From: Gloeophyllum trabeum ATCC 11539
Taxonomy: Eukaryota; Basidiomycota; Agaricomycetes; Gloeophyllales; Gloeophyllaceae
DNA: 64,000 nt
Direction of reading: 5' to 3'
Assembly: GCF_000344685.1 (NCBI RefSeq)
Contig: NW_006920410.1
Coordinates: 3,760,470-3,824,469 of the forward strand
A model generated the notes under the pieces. That model made no database searches. It was not told the DNA's origin and saw only the letters and a list, made by a program, of their open reading frames with translations. Shown here in pieces: positions 9,845 to 21,494 of the stretch. Each line of letters starts with the position of its first letter. Positions within the stretch are counted from its first letter, which is position 1. The position numbers and the translations under genes are program-made.

Positions 9845-11677
9845 CCCGCATAAAGCCCTCAGGCCAACCGACCGCGTAGTGAAGCTGGACAACAACAGCC
9901 TGCGTATCGAGCGATGGGCTCGAGACTGTGCCTCCGAGGCAGAGAGTGATGCCGGCTTGTGATATCCCACAAGGTACGTACTGTACTTGTAAATGTAATA
10001 TGCAACACTAGCTGTACGGCAACGCGATCGGGAGGTTATGCACGCGCCACCCAGTGCCTAGCGGTCGTTTGCTCGGAAGTGCCGCTATTCGGAGTTTCCG
10101 GTGAGTCCAATGGCTGATTCAGCCAAGTCAGGACTCCCGTTCCTTCTCATGTATGCGCTATACATGCACGGCGAGGTCCTACCTCGCAATCTAGTCTTCT
10201 CGCCGAATGTGTTGGCACTGGATAAATGGAGGAACGGTCACAATCGGAACACTCCTTTTGCTTGCTATGTCCTTATTCACTGAGGATATGGCGGGTAGAC
10301 GGAGCGCTTCAGAACGTTACATTCGAGGTGGCATGGAAAGAGCCGTAGCGCAATCGTAGTATCCGATGTCGGAGGGTTGGTGGCGTGCGCTCGACGCGGC
10401 ATGAATTCAGTTGTCGTAAGTGCGTTCTTCACAGTCGCCGTTTCCGTTTCCCGCTATGGGTTAGTGCCATTTTGAAGACATTTACTACTCACAAAGGGTG
10501 AGGAAAGGATGACGTTGGATGTCTCGTTGCGATGACGCAGAGCGGGGCATATTCGTTTGCGTTTGGTGGTCTGACAAACTCAGGCTCTTTCCACGACTGA
10601 GGAAGGTGCGAGTGTGCAATGGAGTCATCGGACAGCAGAGGCACTACGCTGTGCCGAACAAGCTTCCTTCAGAGCGATGAGCCATACGTCTGCTGTCCCC
10701 TGTCTCGGGCCAGGAGGGTATATATCGCCCGAACCCGATTCGAAGACGAGAAGTCGCTGCCACTGCGAAGATTCCGAATCGCACTTGGCTTGCTGGGCCC
10801 AGCGAAACGAACCCGGTGTGTGCGAGGACCGGTGAGTTGGCGACCGCGCTGATATCGCTTTCCGAATCTCATATTTGGAGTTAGATTCGGACGTGGTATA
10901 TTTGATTGACGTTGACAGCACTGGCAGCAAGATACGATTGTGTACTCTAATTGAATGCCTTTTGGGTCTTCTTGGTTGATGTCCTGTTTGCTGGTGTACG
11001 TTCTCCCTACAAGACTCTTCTGAAGCTGAAGAACTCCATTTCTGATACGACGCTTCCAAGTTTCATAGCATTCATCCACCACCATCTACCGGGCTGAGTG
11101 TAAGCTCCTTCCCAGAAGGTATGGCTGTGATGTGCCTGGGGCATCTGGCCTATGGAACATGTACCAGGGACACGCTGCGCGCAAGTGCAGAGGCAGGTAC
11201 GTCCACGCCACCAGCATATCATCCACAAGTTAATTACGACAGGCGCAGATGACAGGCAGAGATTGGGCCCGAACAGGAATCGAAAAAGCCCAAGGACACC
11301 GCCGGGGCTTCCACACAACGGATCAACGATGGTCAAAGGACCCCGGCCGACCTTGCGTCGAAGCACCGGCGAGCATCGCAGTGAATGTGCATTAAACCCA
11401 GGAATACGACACGCCTTCGAGATTAGCCTCAAGATCCCCCAGCACTATGCTTCCGAAGCGCCCTCTCCTGCCAAATATGGGCATACTGCTGCTCGCTTCG
11501 CACCCGAAAAGGCAAGGCCAGTGCCTGTTCGAGCACGGTGGCGTCGCAACGTTATGGAAGAACTGGCCGACGATCCCTCCTCAAATGCCCCACGATCGAT
11601 GGCCCTTTCTCCCGTGCCCTCTTCACGGTCCTCGATTTCCCCAGGCCAGCCAATCAAAGTCTCGCTGAGCACCAGCC
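9845..11677. other. Long intergenic stretch, no gene recognised
   Basis: Several overlapping open frames of 130-145 codons occur on the minus strand (10625-11059, 10669-11085, 11007-11432). None has a recognisable motif, they overlap one another, and splice signals do not extend them. I see no repeat or RNA gene. The distal part should contain the promoter of the gene starting at 11678. Confidence 0.4.
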
Positions 11678-14600
11678 ATGGGAGTGTTCAAGTCCCCCCG
11701 CCGCCGATCCGTTCGTTTTCTCCTTCCAATTCTTTTGTCCCCCTCGTCGTCCTGCTCGTCGTCGAGCGTGCCGTCCACACCGTCTTCCCCGACGATGGAC
11801 GCGTTCAAGCAGGGCCCGCGTCGCTCGTCCACCTTCACTATCGAAGAGTTCAGCGACCTCTGCAGCTCCGCCCTCGACCTCGGCACCATCCCCGAGCCAC
11901 ACCTCTCGTTTCTTGCAAACCTGCCGCTCTCCGAGGAAAATATAAACATCGATAATTGCGACTCGCCATCGTCGCCGACTGTCTCTTCTGAATTTTACTC
12001 ACTTGAAGATGTAGATGCTGAGCCCGATGACGTGGACATGGGCGACTTTACCTGCGCGGCTAACTCGAGTGAGGACGTGCTCGGGACCAAGTTTCGCCAA
12101 CGCGAGAGGATGCAGCAGCGCGACAGGACGGTCACGCAAGATACTGTTACGGCGCAGAGTGTGTCTGCGGCGCCGTATGCCACGTCCGAGTGTCTGCATG
12201 GCGGCAGCAGCCTCGCTCCAAGTAGCAAGGGCAATTTTTTCAAGAACCTCAAGACAAGGGCTTCCGCGCTTATGCTGTCGAAAATCTCGTCCTCCCACAG
12301 CCAACAGGTGAGTCAGTTGCCAGATTATACAAGTACAACACTAACTGAGTCTTAACGCAGGCGCAGCCCAGCGTGGCTCTTGCTAATAGCGAGAGTCCGC
12401 CGTCTGTATACTCGCAACCGTCTCCGCCTCCGTCAAGCCCCAGGTCACCGACTCGTCCACCACCATCCTCTTTCCACCGACCGAGGGAACGCACGATTTC
12501 CAACGGTCCCAAGTCGTTCCTTGACATAAACGACGACGCCGAAGACCAAACATCCCACCCCCGACCTTCGTTTTCTTCTTCGATATTCCGCAGACCTCTA
12601 ACAGGAAGGCCTGCTACGCCTATCCCCTCATCCTCATCTACAGCTACCCACACCGCTGCTAATAGCTTGAATACGACTCCCGGACGGAAAGTCTCACCGG
12701 AGAGCGGATACTATTCTTTCCCGGACACCCATTCCTACCACAGGAGCGTCACCGGCACCATACCTACGATCTCGCACTCGGCTGCGAGCTCGCCGAACAG
12801 GTCCAGTCCTAGGCGGACTACGCATCCTAACGGTCTGCGTGGGCTGTTCACGTCCAAGTCGACTAATTTCCCGAGGCCGAGTAAGCCGCTCGACCCTGCG
12901 GACTATGCGGCTCCACTTTTGAGGCTGAACTCGGATAGTTCGGGCGTGAGCACGTATACAGCTCCCAGGCCTGCTCCGAAGCCTGCTCCTAGCTCGTATG
13001 TGGATCCGTATGGGCGAAGGCCGAGTGCGCCGGAAGACTATGCGTACGCTCGCGCCAAGGAGAAAGAGGTGAGTTCTCATATACTTCAGGATCGCTAGGT
13101 CAACGTTGATTGATGTCTCGAGTCCTTCCAGGCCATGAAGGCGCTACCGCCAGTTCCGACCCGTTCTCGTGTTAACAGTCAGGCGTCTTATCTTCATCCT
13201 CTCGCAGTCGCGTCGTACAAGTCAAAGTCGAGATCGAGGTCCAAGCTCACTGCTGCGCTTCCTGGGGCTCTGCACATCCAGATCCCTAGGGCCAGGACCA
13301 AGAGCAACAAGTCCACCAAGGCGATGAATGTCCGGAATGCGAACGCATCGTCGAGCACGGGGAGCAGCGGTCCGTCGACTCCCGTCGTTGATATCAGGAG
13401 GCAGGAGTCTGGCTTGCCGTTCTTCCACCTTACTGTGGCTGGTACCGCATCAGTGCCACCAGTTCCTCCGTTGCCCTCGCCTGGCCTGACGAAAGTCATG
13501 GAGCTTGAGAAAAAGAAGAGGAGTCGGACGAGGAGTGCTAGTGTCACCAGTCAGATCAGCGACGTACTGTCTGCTGGCCTGGCGGGTCTCGGCGTCGGCA
13601 CACGGGCCCGATCCAAGTCGAAGGAAAGCGTCATGCCCACTAGTGAGGAAAGCGCGAAAGGAGAAGAGAAGACGAAGGAGGAGGCTTTGAACGTCGGGAG
13701 GGTTTTGACGCCCGAGGACGACCCTTTCAAAAAGGGGAATATCGTCGAGGTTCGAGGCAAGAAGGGCAGCGGGTACTCGACGCTTAGTGGGAGCGGGAGC
13801 GAGGAAGATGGGAAGTGGGTGGTGCCGCCCAGGATGAGGGGCCTCGGGCTGGACATGAGCGCCGTGATGGGCCAGCAGCCGCACCCATACGCGAGTGTTG
13901 CGCACCGGCAGACGGTGTCCCCTGTTTCGCCTGCGACGCTGTCGCCGCTGTGGGGTGCTGCGACGCCGCCGATGCACCCTCCGCCGACGTGTCCGCTGCC
14001 TGAGGTTCCGCATCTGCCAGGGCTGCCGACGCCGCCTAGTTCTAGTACGCTCCCGCCGTTGTCCGCGTTCGGTGCTGAAGGGCGCGAGCGGGCGTTTGTG
14101 TACCCGCCGCCCGTGGCGCTGGGCCCTCTGCCCCCTCCTCCGAGTGTTGACCAGCGTGCGCTGTTGCCGACTCCGCCTATGACTGACGCCATCAGTGGTA
14201 GGAGGCAGTCGTTCATTGATATGGATGGTGCGGAGGGGAAGGTGGAGGCGCCCGTGCGGAAGGTCAGACATGTGCCTACTTTGGAGGAGGTGCGTGATCG
14301 GACTAGGACGAGGAGTGGTAGCCCGTTCCCGCTGCCTCTGGGGCCTGCGGCTTCTGCTGGCACCTTCGGAGACTGTGAGAGGGAGGAAGAAGATGTCGTG
14401 GTTGAGGAGGGGCAGTCGAGGATTGTGTTCACGAATCCCTGGGCTAACGGCGCGCAGACGGGGGAGGGTGAGGTGAGCCTCAGTCAGGGGAGCGAGAGGG
14501 ACTCGGCTGTTGATGTGGAGTGTGAGTGGCCGTTGCCGCCCAGGAGGGTGGTTAGGGTTTTGGTGGATGAGGAAGATGGGGGGAAGGAGGGGGTGATTGG

Positions 14601-15665
14601 AGGTGGGTGGCACGAGGTTGAACAGGGCGTCGAGGTGAGTAGTGTCATTCTGCCGCGACGGGATGGACATTATGAGCTGATTAGGAGTGTTAGTTTTTCC
14701 CGAGGAAGTCGTCCCCGGATCCGACGACGCCGGGTCAGCAGGATATTGGGTGTCGGCATTTGATCATGTTTCCCAAGAAGGGAAGCTTGATTTCGGAGGC
14801 GTCGACTGCTACGAGCTTTACGCACGGGTCGAATGGTACGGGTTTCACGCATGGGTCGATTGCTACGAGCTACACCGATGGGTCGAATCCTGGATGTGGC
14901 GGGACTGCTGCTGATGCATTGGTGGTTGCGCCTGCTATGGTCCGGAGAGGGAGCCAGAGGATCGTCGTTGTTACTGATGGCGATACCAGGGGCTGGTCGA
15001 GTCATGGTCGCGGGGGAGATGACAAGAGTCCCTTGGCTTCCGTCAGTCCTACCACTCGGCAGTTGAGCGGACAGCAGGCTCGGGCTATTGTGGAGAAGTT
15101 CGGAGGAAGGATGGCAAGTGAGAAGGACGAGCAGCCTAGACGATCGGAGGATTCGAGCTGCAGCGCATATCATAGCGCGAGGTCTTCGTGCACGGGAAGT
15201 CTTCCTGGGTCGCCGGTGAAGCGTCGGCCGGCTACGGAGAAGGTCGTCCGGATCGCTGACGCTCGGTTTCTCGACCACGAGGAAACGACTGCACTCTTTG
15301 GACAACGAGCAATGAGACTCCGGTTGGTCGCTGCTGCTGGGTGGAGAGAATTGATGGGATTCTGCGAGGCCTTTGCGGAGGTCCGGGTGGGCGCGAAGGT
15401 GGGACAGAGCCTTTTTGTGTCTCTTGTGGAGGAGCAAGCTGGGATGTCGATGGTCCTGGAGGTGTCGCCCGCCCGCTCTTTTCCCTCTCCGGTTTCTCCT
15501 GCCAGCCCGAAGATGCCTGGCCATTGGCGGCTGTCGAATCCTACCTTGAGGCATGAAGAGCTCGTTGTGTCGACGTTCCACTTGCCTTGTCCGACTACGC
15601 TTGGAGAGATTGGGAGAAGTTGTAGAAGGGGTTTCGTTGGTGAGGGAGTCGAAAGTGATTTCTAG
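11678..15665 (+). CDS. Large Ser/Pro-rich low-complexity protein, unknown function (1270 aa)
   Basis: Four exons, 11678-12307, 12361-13068, 13132-14634 and 14694-15665, all join in phase 0 to give 1270 aa. The introns are 52-63 bp with GTGAGT donors. The product is disordered-looking and rich in Ser, Pro, Arg and Thr. Notable parts are an Arg/Ser basic segment (KSKSRSRSKL, about 13220), a conserved-looking block with RMRGLGLDMSAVMGQQPH (13830-13990), short FTHGS/YTDGS repeats (14815-14890), and a compact C-terminal segment with RLVAAAGWRELMGFCEAFAE (about 15310-15385). I do not recognise a catalytic domain; a scaffold or regulatory role would be a guess. A partial, broken copy lies inverted at 33.0-34.9 kb. 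An in-frame ATG at 11795 (MDAFKQGPRR) is an alternative start. Confidence 0.75.
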
Positions 15666-16948
15666 AAGCCATCACGGCTCGTCCTTTCTTTCAGTCGTTC
15701 ATTCTACGTTTCGCTCTTTCGCGCAATCGTTCGTTTGCTCTGTTTATAATCGGCTTCGTGCATTAACTTCGACTTCACCTTCTCGTTATCATTATCTTTT
15801 ATTTCATCCGCGGGCACTCGTGCTTGGCGTCCCTTCGTAATCGTTTTATTTCGTATAGTTGTAGATAAGTGCAGTATGTTTAATATGTACCATTCTGAAG
15901 CTGTAGGAGGTGTTTTGTTAGTTGTTGATTTGATAAGATGGTAGTAAGAGTAGAGGTTTAGTAACATGAACTTAGAAAATCATTTTCGACGTACAACGTT
16001 TTGGCGCGAGTGTCGGGTAACTAGGAGTATTCCTGCAAACGGTCGATGCGACTTGGGTTTGGGTTCGTAAGTCAGCCTAAAAGTCTTCAAGTTTACTTGC
16101 TCCAATAAACCAAGCTTCGCGGGCAAGAAGGACAATTGTGGCGTTGATTCACTACCCCTTCGATGTTGCTATTGGTTCACACAAAGAGAATGGCCTAGAA
16201 GCCGGTTACATCTACCATGACTGACATGAGTGGTTGAAATGGCGTGAGATACTGTCTCTACAGGTGCTTATGAGCTCTGGCACATGTACAGGTCCGGCGG
16301 CATATAAGTTAGAATTTTTTTTACTTGGGTGACTCGGACTTCAAGTTATGCCAGTAATGCAAGTCTTCTCTGAACAGGGAAAAATGGGCTGCAATACATG
16401 TGTCCGCACATGAAAGCCATAATAAAGTGAAGCTCTGGACTACCTGAAGGGCGATGAGCCAATCAAAGACGCCTTCGATATCATACCGCATTCGCCCGCG
16501 TTGATTGTCCCCGACGGAACCAAACGGCGCGCGTGAGAATGGAAACTGGTCACACACTGGTGACATTGTGACCAGCGCGCGTGTTGGGCACCGTCGCGTC
16601 CGTTCGAGCGCGCCACATCCGACCAAGTAGTACAGTCAGTTGAACGTTCCGCTTGCGGCGACGGAACCGTAAGTATAGAGAGTGACTGCTTGTGAGTCAC
16701 TTTGCGGTGAAAAGAAGGTCGTAGCTGAGCACACGTGTAGGGTTGCTGTGCGATCCTTGTTCTCTCTTTGGTCACTCCAAAGCTCGCGGCAACGCATGGG
16801 CAGGTTTGTCCGTGTTTTATCTGATGTTCGATTGATGTTGATTTCTTGACACAGCTTCTAAGCCACATCCAGTTCGTCCATAAAATTTCCTGTGTGGTGC
16901 GTACCCAATTCCCACCTCTCTTGCCTCCCTCATTCACGCCTCCATATC
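15666..16948. other. Intergenic region with the FunK1 copy 1 promoter
   Basis: Holds the 3' end of the low-complexity gene and the kinase promoter. The 3' flank (about 15675-15735) and the promoter (about 16500-16948) are recognisable in inverted form at about 33.0-33.1 kb and 31.6-32.05 kb. Small minus-strand open frames (16321-16626, 16440-16937) look like chance frames. Confidence 0.5.
16548..16574. repeat. Paired TGGTCACA/TGTGACCA elements upstream of FunK1 copy 1
   Basis: tggtcaca (16548-16555) and tgtgacca (16567-16574) form a perfect 8-bp inverted repeat, with a further tggtgaca between them. The homologous place upstream of FunK1 copy 2 (31970-31996) has a related palindrome. Confidence 0.5.
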
Positions 16949-19572
16949 ATGTCAGGCAACAACAGCAGCAAGAGATTCACAACTCCTAGACCACACACAG
17001 TTGCTGGCTCTAACCCTTCGCGTCGTGTTCCTGAGAATACTCCCGTGACGCGCAAGATCAGCTCCAATCCACGCCGGATCCTGAAGAACAACTTGCCGAC
17101 GATTAAAGGGAAACTCGCGGACGAGCTAAACGGACACATCTCCAAGGACATGTCTACCCTTATTGAACACGTCTTCCCCGATGCTGCTCTGCCTGCGCCT
17201 ATCGATGTCATCTTCGACAAACTCGCTACTGGCGCTGACTGTTCATACTCGCGGGAGCGCGAGAGATGGAAGGATTGCCCTGTCCTTACCAGACAGTCGA
17301 ATGAATATGGGGATCAAGAGATAGCCGTAGCCGATTGGCTGAACGGTCTCGCTAACAAGATTGGCGAAATCGTCACTAGAGAGTGCACTCGAATCGTAAC
17401 CGGAGACTTTGCCAGCAATAGCAAAACCCTCCCTGGCGGGCCCGGCAACAGACGCCGCCCCGACGTTCTGATTTTTGACAAAGGGGCTCGCCATGCATGG
17501 GAGACTGTCATTTCACATTGGGAGTTGAAGAACGGTCCGCAGCATAAAGGGGCGGCTCGGTGGATTGCGGCAGAGGGTGTCCGCCTCATTTATGAAAGCC
17601 AGGACAACAGGCGATTTATCCCGTCTCTGTCCATTCTCGGCGACAACTGCGTCTTCCATATATTCGACCGCGTGGGCCACATGTACTCAAAAATGTTCGA
17701 CATACACGAAGACTATCTGCTGTTCTTGCGGATCTTTACGGCGATCATGTTTTCAGACAAGGAATATCTCGGGTACGACCCCAGCATCACCACACTTGAA
17801 GATGGTCGCCGCGCAGTAACCGTGAAGGGCAAGTCGTACGTGATTGAAGAGCGGGTCTATAAGAGCCATTCGATCGTCGGACGCGGAACGTCGTGCTGGT
17901 GTGCGACTCTCAATGGTACCACGTACGCTATCAAAGACTACTGGACGGACACCACTCGCCAATCTACAGAAGCCGAGTTTCTGAAGGCTGCGCATGATGC
18001 GGGCGTCGAGGGGGTTTGCAAGCTGATAGACGAAGAGATTCTCAGATTTAAAGGGCTGGAGGACACGACTGCGCTGATACGGCCAGCAGAGCAGGCCAAG
18101 AAAAGCAAGAGAAAATACCCAGTGCAGGATCACAGAGTGCACAGGCGTCTCGTCCTGCAACCGTTCGCCGTGCCTATCGTCCATTTCAAGACATTGCGAG
18201 AGTTGATAGGTGCTTTTATACACGTTATTCAAGGTGAGTCTTCCCGAGCTCTCTTGCGGTGTAGGCCCTGATATAATTCGTGCAGCACATAAGGACCTGA
18301 TTGAAAAGGTGGGGATACTCCACCGGGATATAAGCGCCAACAACATTATGCTCGTTGCCGCGGAGCCCACATCTGGGGAGCGAAGGGGGCTGCTCATTGA
18401 CCTCGATTATGCAATCTGGTATTCCGAGGGCGAGGTAGAGGAGGGGAAGGAGCGGAAGAGTGCCAAAGCCGAGCGCACCGTGAGTGATCATTAGGCCAAC
18501 AAGTCATTCGTCTCAGCTCACCTGAGAACAGGGAACGACGCCTTTCATGGCTCTGAAACTTCTGTCCTCAGGTGGCAAGGTATCACATAAACCTGAATGG
18601 GATCTGGAATCGTTCTTTTATGTGCTCATATGGGTCTGCATTCTATATGATGGTCCAAACAACTCAGAGAGAGAGGTTCCATTCAAGGATACCCCTTTGT
18701 ACGACTGGACCGAAGGCAGCTTCGAACAAGTGGGGAAAGCCAAGGCCGGGTCCGTCAAAGACGACGATTTCTGGTCACTGACTCTCAGTTGGGTATCACC
18801 TTATTTTGAAGACCTGAAGCCGTGCCTGGAACAATGGCACGATCTGCTGTTCAAGTCAGGGACTCCTGCTACTCACGACAAGGTTACTACTATCCTTCAA
18901 GAGACCTACAGGGCCTTGCCGGAAGAGGAGACCCCGGTCAATTTGCCCCCGGTGGCGCAGGGCGAAGGTGAAGAGTCGACCAACGCTCCGTCCGTGACGC
19001 CAGGCGAAGGTGAAGAGACAACCGCTGCGCTCCCCGCAGGCGATGCTGAAGAGCTGACCAGCGCTGTGCGCCAGTACCGCACTGGCTCATACCTCGCGAA
19101 TCCGTATGAAAAACGCAATTCCGACGGAGAGGCTGAGGGAGAGGCTGAGGGAGCGTTTGGGGAAGAGTCAGGCGAAATGTTTGAGGGAGACCAGGCCAGC
19201 GGAGATGATGACGATGTGCCGCAGGAAGGTCTATCAAGCGAGGCAGAGGACGACCAGTCTGACAGCTTCGATTTCCCTGTGGCTGGTCCTTCACACTCGG
19301 GAATACAAGTCTCCAGCACTGGATCGCGAGGGCGCAAGAGGACGCATAAGGAAGCTCAAGAAGATGACGACGGATACACCGAGTCTGGCATCTTTCCGGA
19401 ATCGCAGAATGCGGGCTGGCGCAGCGACGCATTCACCTTCCATTCTGCCCGTCCGTCGTCGTCGGCTTCCTGGACGACCTCTGGGAATCGGAGGGAGGAG
19501 CCATCCCCGACATTCTCGGGGAGCCAAAGGAGAGGCCCAACCTCGTCCGAGGGTAAGCGGCGCCGCGGGTAA
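16949..19572 (+). CDS. FunK1 fungal-type protein kinase, copy 1
   Basis: Predicted Ser/Thr-type protein kinase of the FunK1 family expanded in mushroom-forming fungi. Exons 16949-18233, 18286-18479 and 18532-19572 join in frame to 839 aa; both introns are 52 bp with GTGAGT donors. The long N-terminal FunK1 region includes RRPDVLIFDKG and SHWELKN. Kinase signs are a glycine-loop remnant (IVGRGTSCW), the ATP lysine (YAIKDYW), the catalytic loop HRDISANNIML, and LIDLDYA in place of DFG. The kinase domain is followed by a Glu/Asp-rich linker and a tail with a basic SRGRKRT stretch (possible nuclear signal). I chose the ATG at 16949 because copy 2 has a matching start; an in-frame ATG at 16892 would add 19 residues. 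No substrate can be inferred. Confidence 0.9.
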
Positions 19573-20061
19573 TAAAAGGCGTACGGTCTACATCTCCCAC
19601 AACCTTCCATCGTGCTCTATAGGTCTCTCGCCTTTGGGATTTTATATGATCGCTCATCTTAGCTTTGCTGTAAGTATATGTTGTCCTTGTCGCTGTCGCT
19701 CATCGCTATATGCTGTATCCTTTGCAATCGAGTATGTTGTTGGTTTTTGCTCATCAACAATTTCATTCACTTCTGGCGAAACTTCGATGACCTCCGGTTG
19801 GTACCATAATACACTACCTCCTGTCGCCCGACATCGACGTGAGAACTTGCGAGACATCCGGAATACAGGCGAGCGCTGGAATGTGTTCGATTAAGATCCA
19901 ATGACACCTTCGCCAGCTTCATCCGTGTCTGCCATCGGTAGTGACGATGGTTCTAACCTGTCGTCTCCTACATAGCGGTACCTAGCAAAGTACTTTTCGT
20001 GCACGCCTTACACTTAAGTACGACACGGATTGTAGCAGACGGATGAGCTGCTAGTACAAAC
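19573..20061. other. Spacer between FunK1 copy 1 and the HAUS1-like gene (tail to tail)
   Basis: The first 100-150 bases resemble the 3' flank of FunK1 copy 2 (about 28.95-29.06 kb, inverted), sharing the tract gctttgctgtaagt. Beyond that no gene is seen. Confidence 0.45.
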
Positions 20062-20957
20062 TTAAGACACGCCGGCTGCCATTGCACCCAGCAATCTCTC
20101 ACGGAGCTGAATCAACTGCATCTGCTCCTGTCGCGCATTTCTCAGTTCATGTCGTGCCAACTCCAGATTCTAGATCGGAGGCCCTCTGTTAGTAGTAAGT
20201 CCGAGCTGTAAAACGATATCACACAGTCGCACCGGCGGGAGGCCTTTGAAGGCTTGTATTTTGGCTCGCTTTGCTTTGAGCTCTTGCTCCTTGCTCCGTA
20301 TCCGCTCTCGCTGATCCATGACTTCGGAAACAGTTACAGCCGGAGTGCTCGGCATTTGTGCCTGTCGGGTGTGACTGAGCGGAGAAGGTGAGTGGAACAG
20401 ATTCATGCAACGGTACCTTCACTTTCTCAAGCTCCTTTTGATAATCTCTGGCCTTGGATTTGAGAGCCGCTTTCTGTCGTTCAAGGATCGAGGTATCATT
20501 GCCGGCCTCAAATGTATCTTCGAAAGTATTTATCCACCTGTACCATAGTCAGCATAGTGCGAATTCCGAAAAGACCGCGGACATCAACTTTGTGGCAAGA
20601 TATTCTTCATGTTTAGTACAAGCCAGGTGATACAGCATCTCCTCTTCTACGTACTTCATTCTGTTCAATGACGTCTTGATGCGAAGGTCCTCAGCAGACA
20701 TATGGCATATCGCAGAAGTATAACTTGACAATAATGCCCATCATAGTAAACATAAAACTCAGTTCGAGGCGGTCATCCTTGCCCACCTACCTGGAGCTGG
20801 AAAGGTCTTCCACGCCTAGAATAAATGCAACGCGTATGAGTGATTGAAGTTTTTCTTCCACATCCACAGGCAGATCGTTCAAGTAATTCGGGAGTTCTGG
20901 GTCGACGCGTCGGTCCTCAGCATGGAGAAAACTCGAATCTAATGACGCATTTAGCAC
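20062..20957 (-). CDS. Coiled-coil protein resembling HAUS augmin subunit 1 (5' exon missing)
   Basis: Several short exons read on the minus strand. They encode LNASLDSSFLHAEDRRVDPEL and LQSLIRVAFILGVEDLSSS (20957-20800), YTSAICHMSAEDLRIK (20720-20590), WINTFEDTFEAGND (20540-20420), a long Lys/Glu/Gln helical stretch with VSEVMDQRERIRSKEQELK (20360-20220), and FKGLPP followed by LELARHELRNARQEQMQLIQ up to the stop at 20062. The pattern of heptad-rich helices, the FKGLPP...LA motif and a short C-terminal helix resembles HAUS1, a subunit of augmin, which recruits gamma-tubulin to spindle microtubules. The assignment is from pattern memory, not a search. A start codon was not found; the first exon probably lies between 20960 and 21130. 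Two ACGCGT boxes occur upstream. Confidence 0.5.
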
Positions 20958-21101
20958 CTGGATGATTCATAGTATGTATATCTGGGAACGTGTAAGTACA
21001 TACACCTGCCTTATATTGGCGAGAATATCACCTTATAATAGTAGATTAACGACTGACGCTTTGCTTAACTGTGAGGGATGGACCCAACGCCGGCGCCACC
21101 G

Positions 21102-21121
21102 ACGCGTCTGGATGGACGCGT
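21102..21121. promoter_or_regulatory. Two MluI cell-cycle-box-like ACGCGT sites
   Basis: acgcgt occurs at 21102-21107 and 21116-21121, within 20 bases, in the divergent interval between the HAUS1-like gene (-) and RGP1 (+). ACGCGT is the core bound by MBF/SBF-type G1/S regulators in yeasts; use here is inference. Confidence 0.4.
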
Positions 21122-21494
21122 TCCCAGGCACATAGGCACGTGGCGCTTCACCCATCTACGTCGCTGACAGTGACACTCGAAGCACTTCGTCATTGTCGGC
21201 GACGACGTCGGGACTTCCTCTCGTTCTGTACCAGTGCCCACAATACCGTCTGCAAAGGGTCTTGTCGCTGTCTCTGTTGCTGTATCTTTGTGGGACGAAC
21301 ACGTCGTAAGGGTCGAAAGTATGCAAGTTCACAGGGCCACCTAAAGATATACACAAGCGTCGAATCCTTCTGCTGGGAACGTTCTCACCTGCTCTGCGTT
21401 TACTCTTCAAACCACTGCCGTAGATCTGCTTTATTGAAGGGCCTGTAGCTATTGAACGACTTGTGGGTGTCTATCAACTGTGCATAGGGGATAA

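Noticed and set aside
10625..11432. Three overlapping minus-strand open frames of 138-144 codons
   Set aside because: Mutually overlapping, no recognisable domain, no splice support.
13450..14670. 406-codon open frame on the minus strand
   Set aside because: It lies fully antisense to the in-frame exon of the 1270-aa gene and has an Arg/Pro-rich composition expected from GC-skewed third positions.
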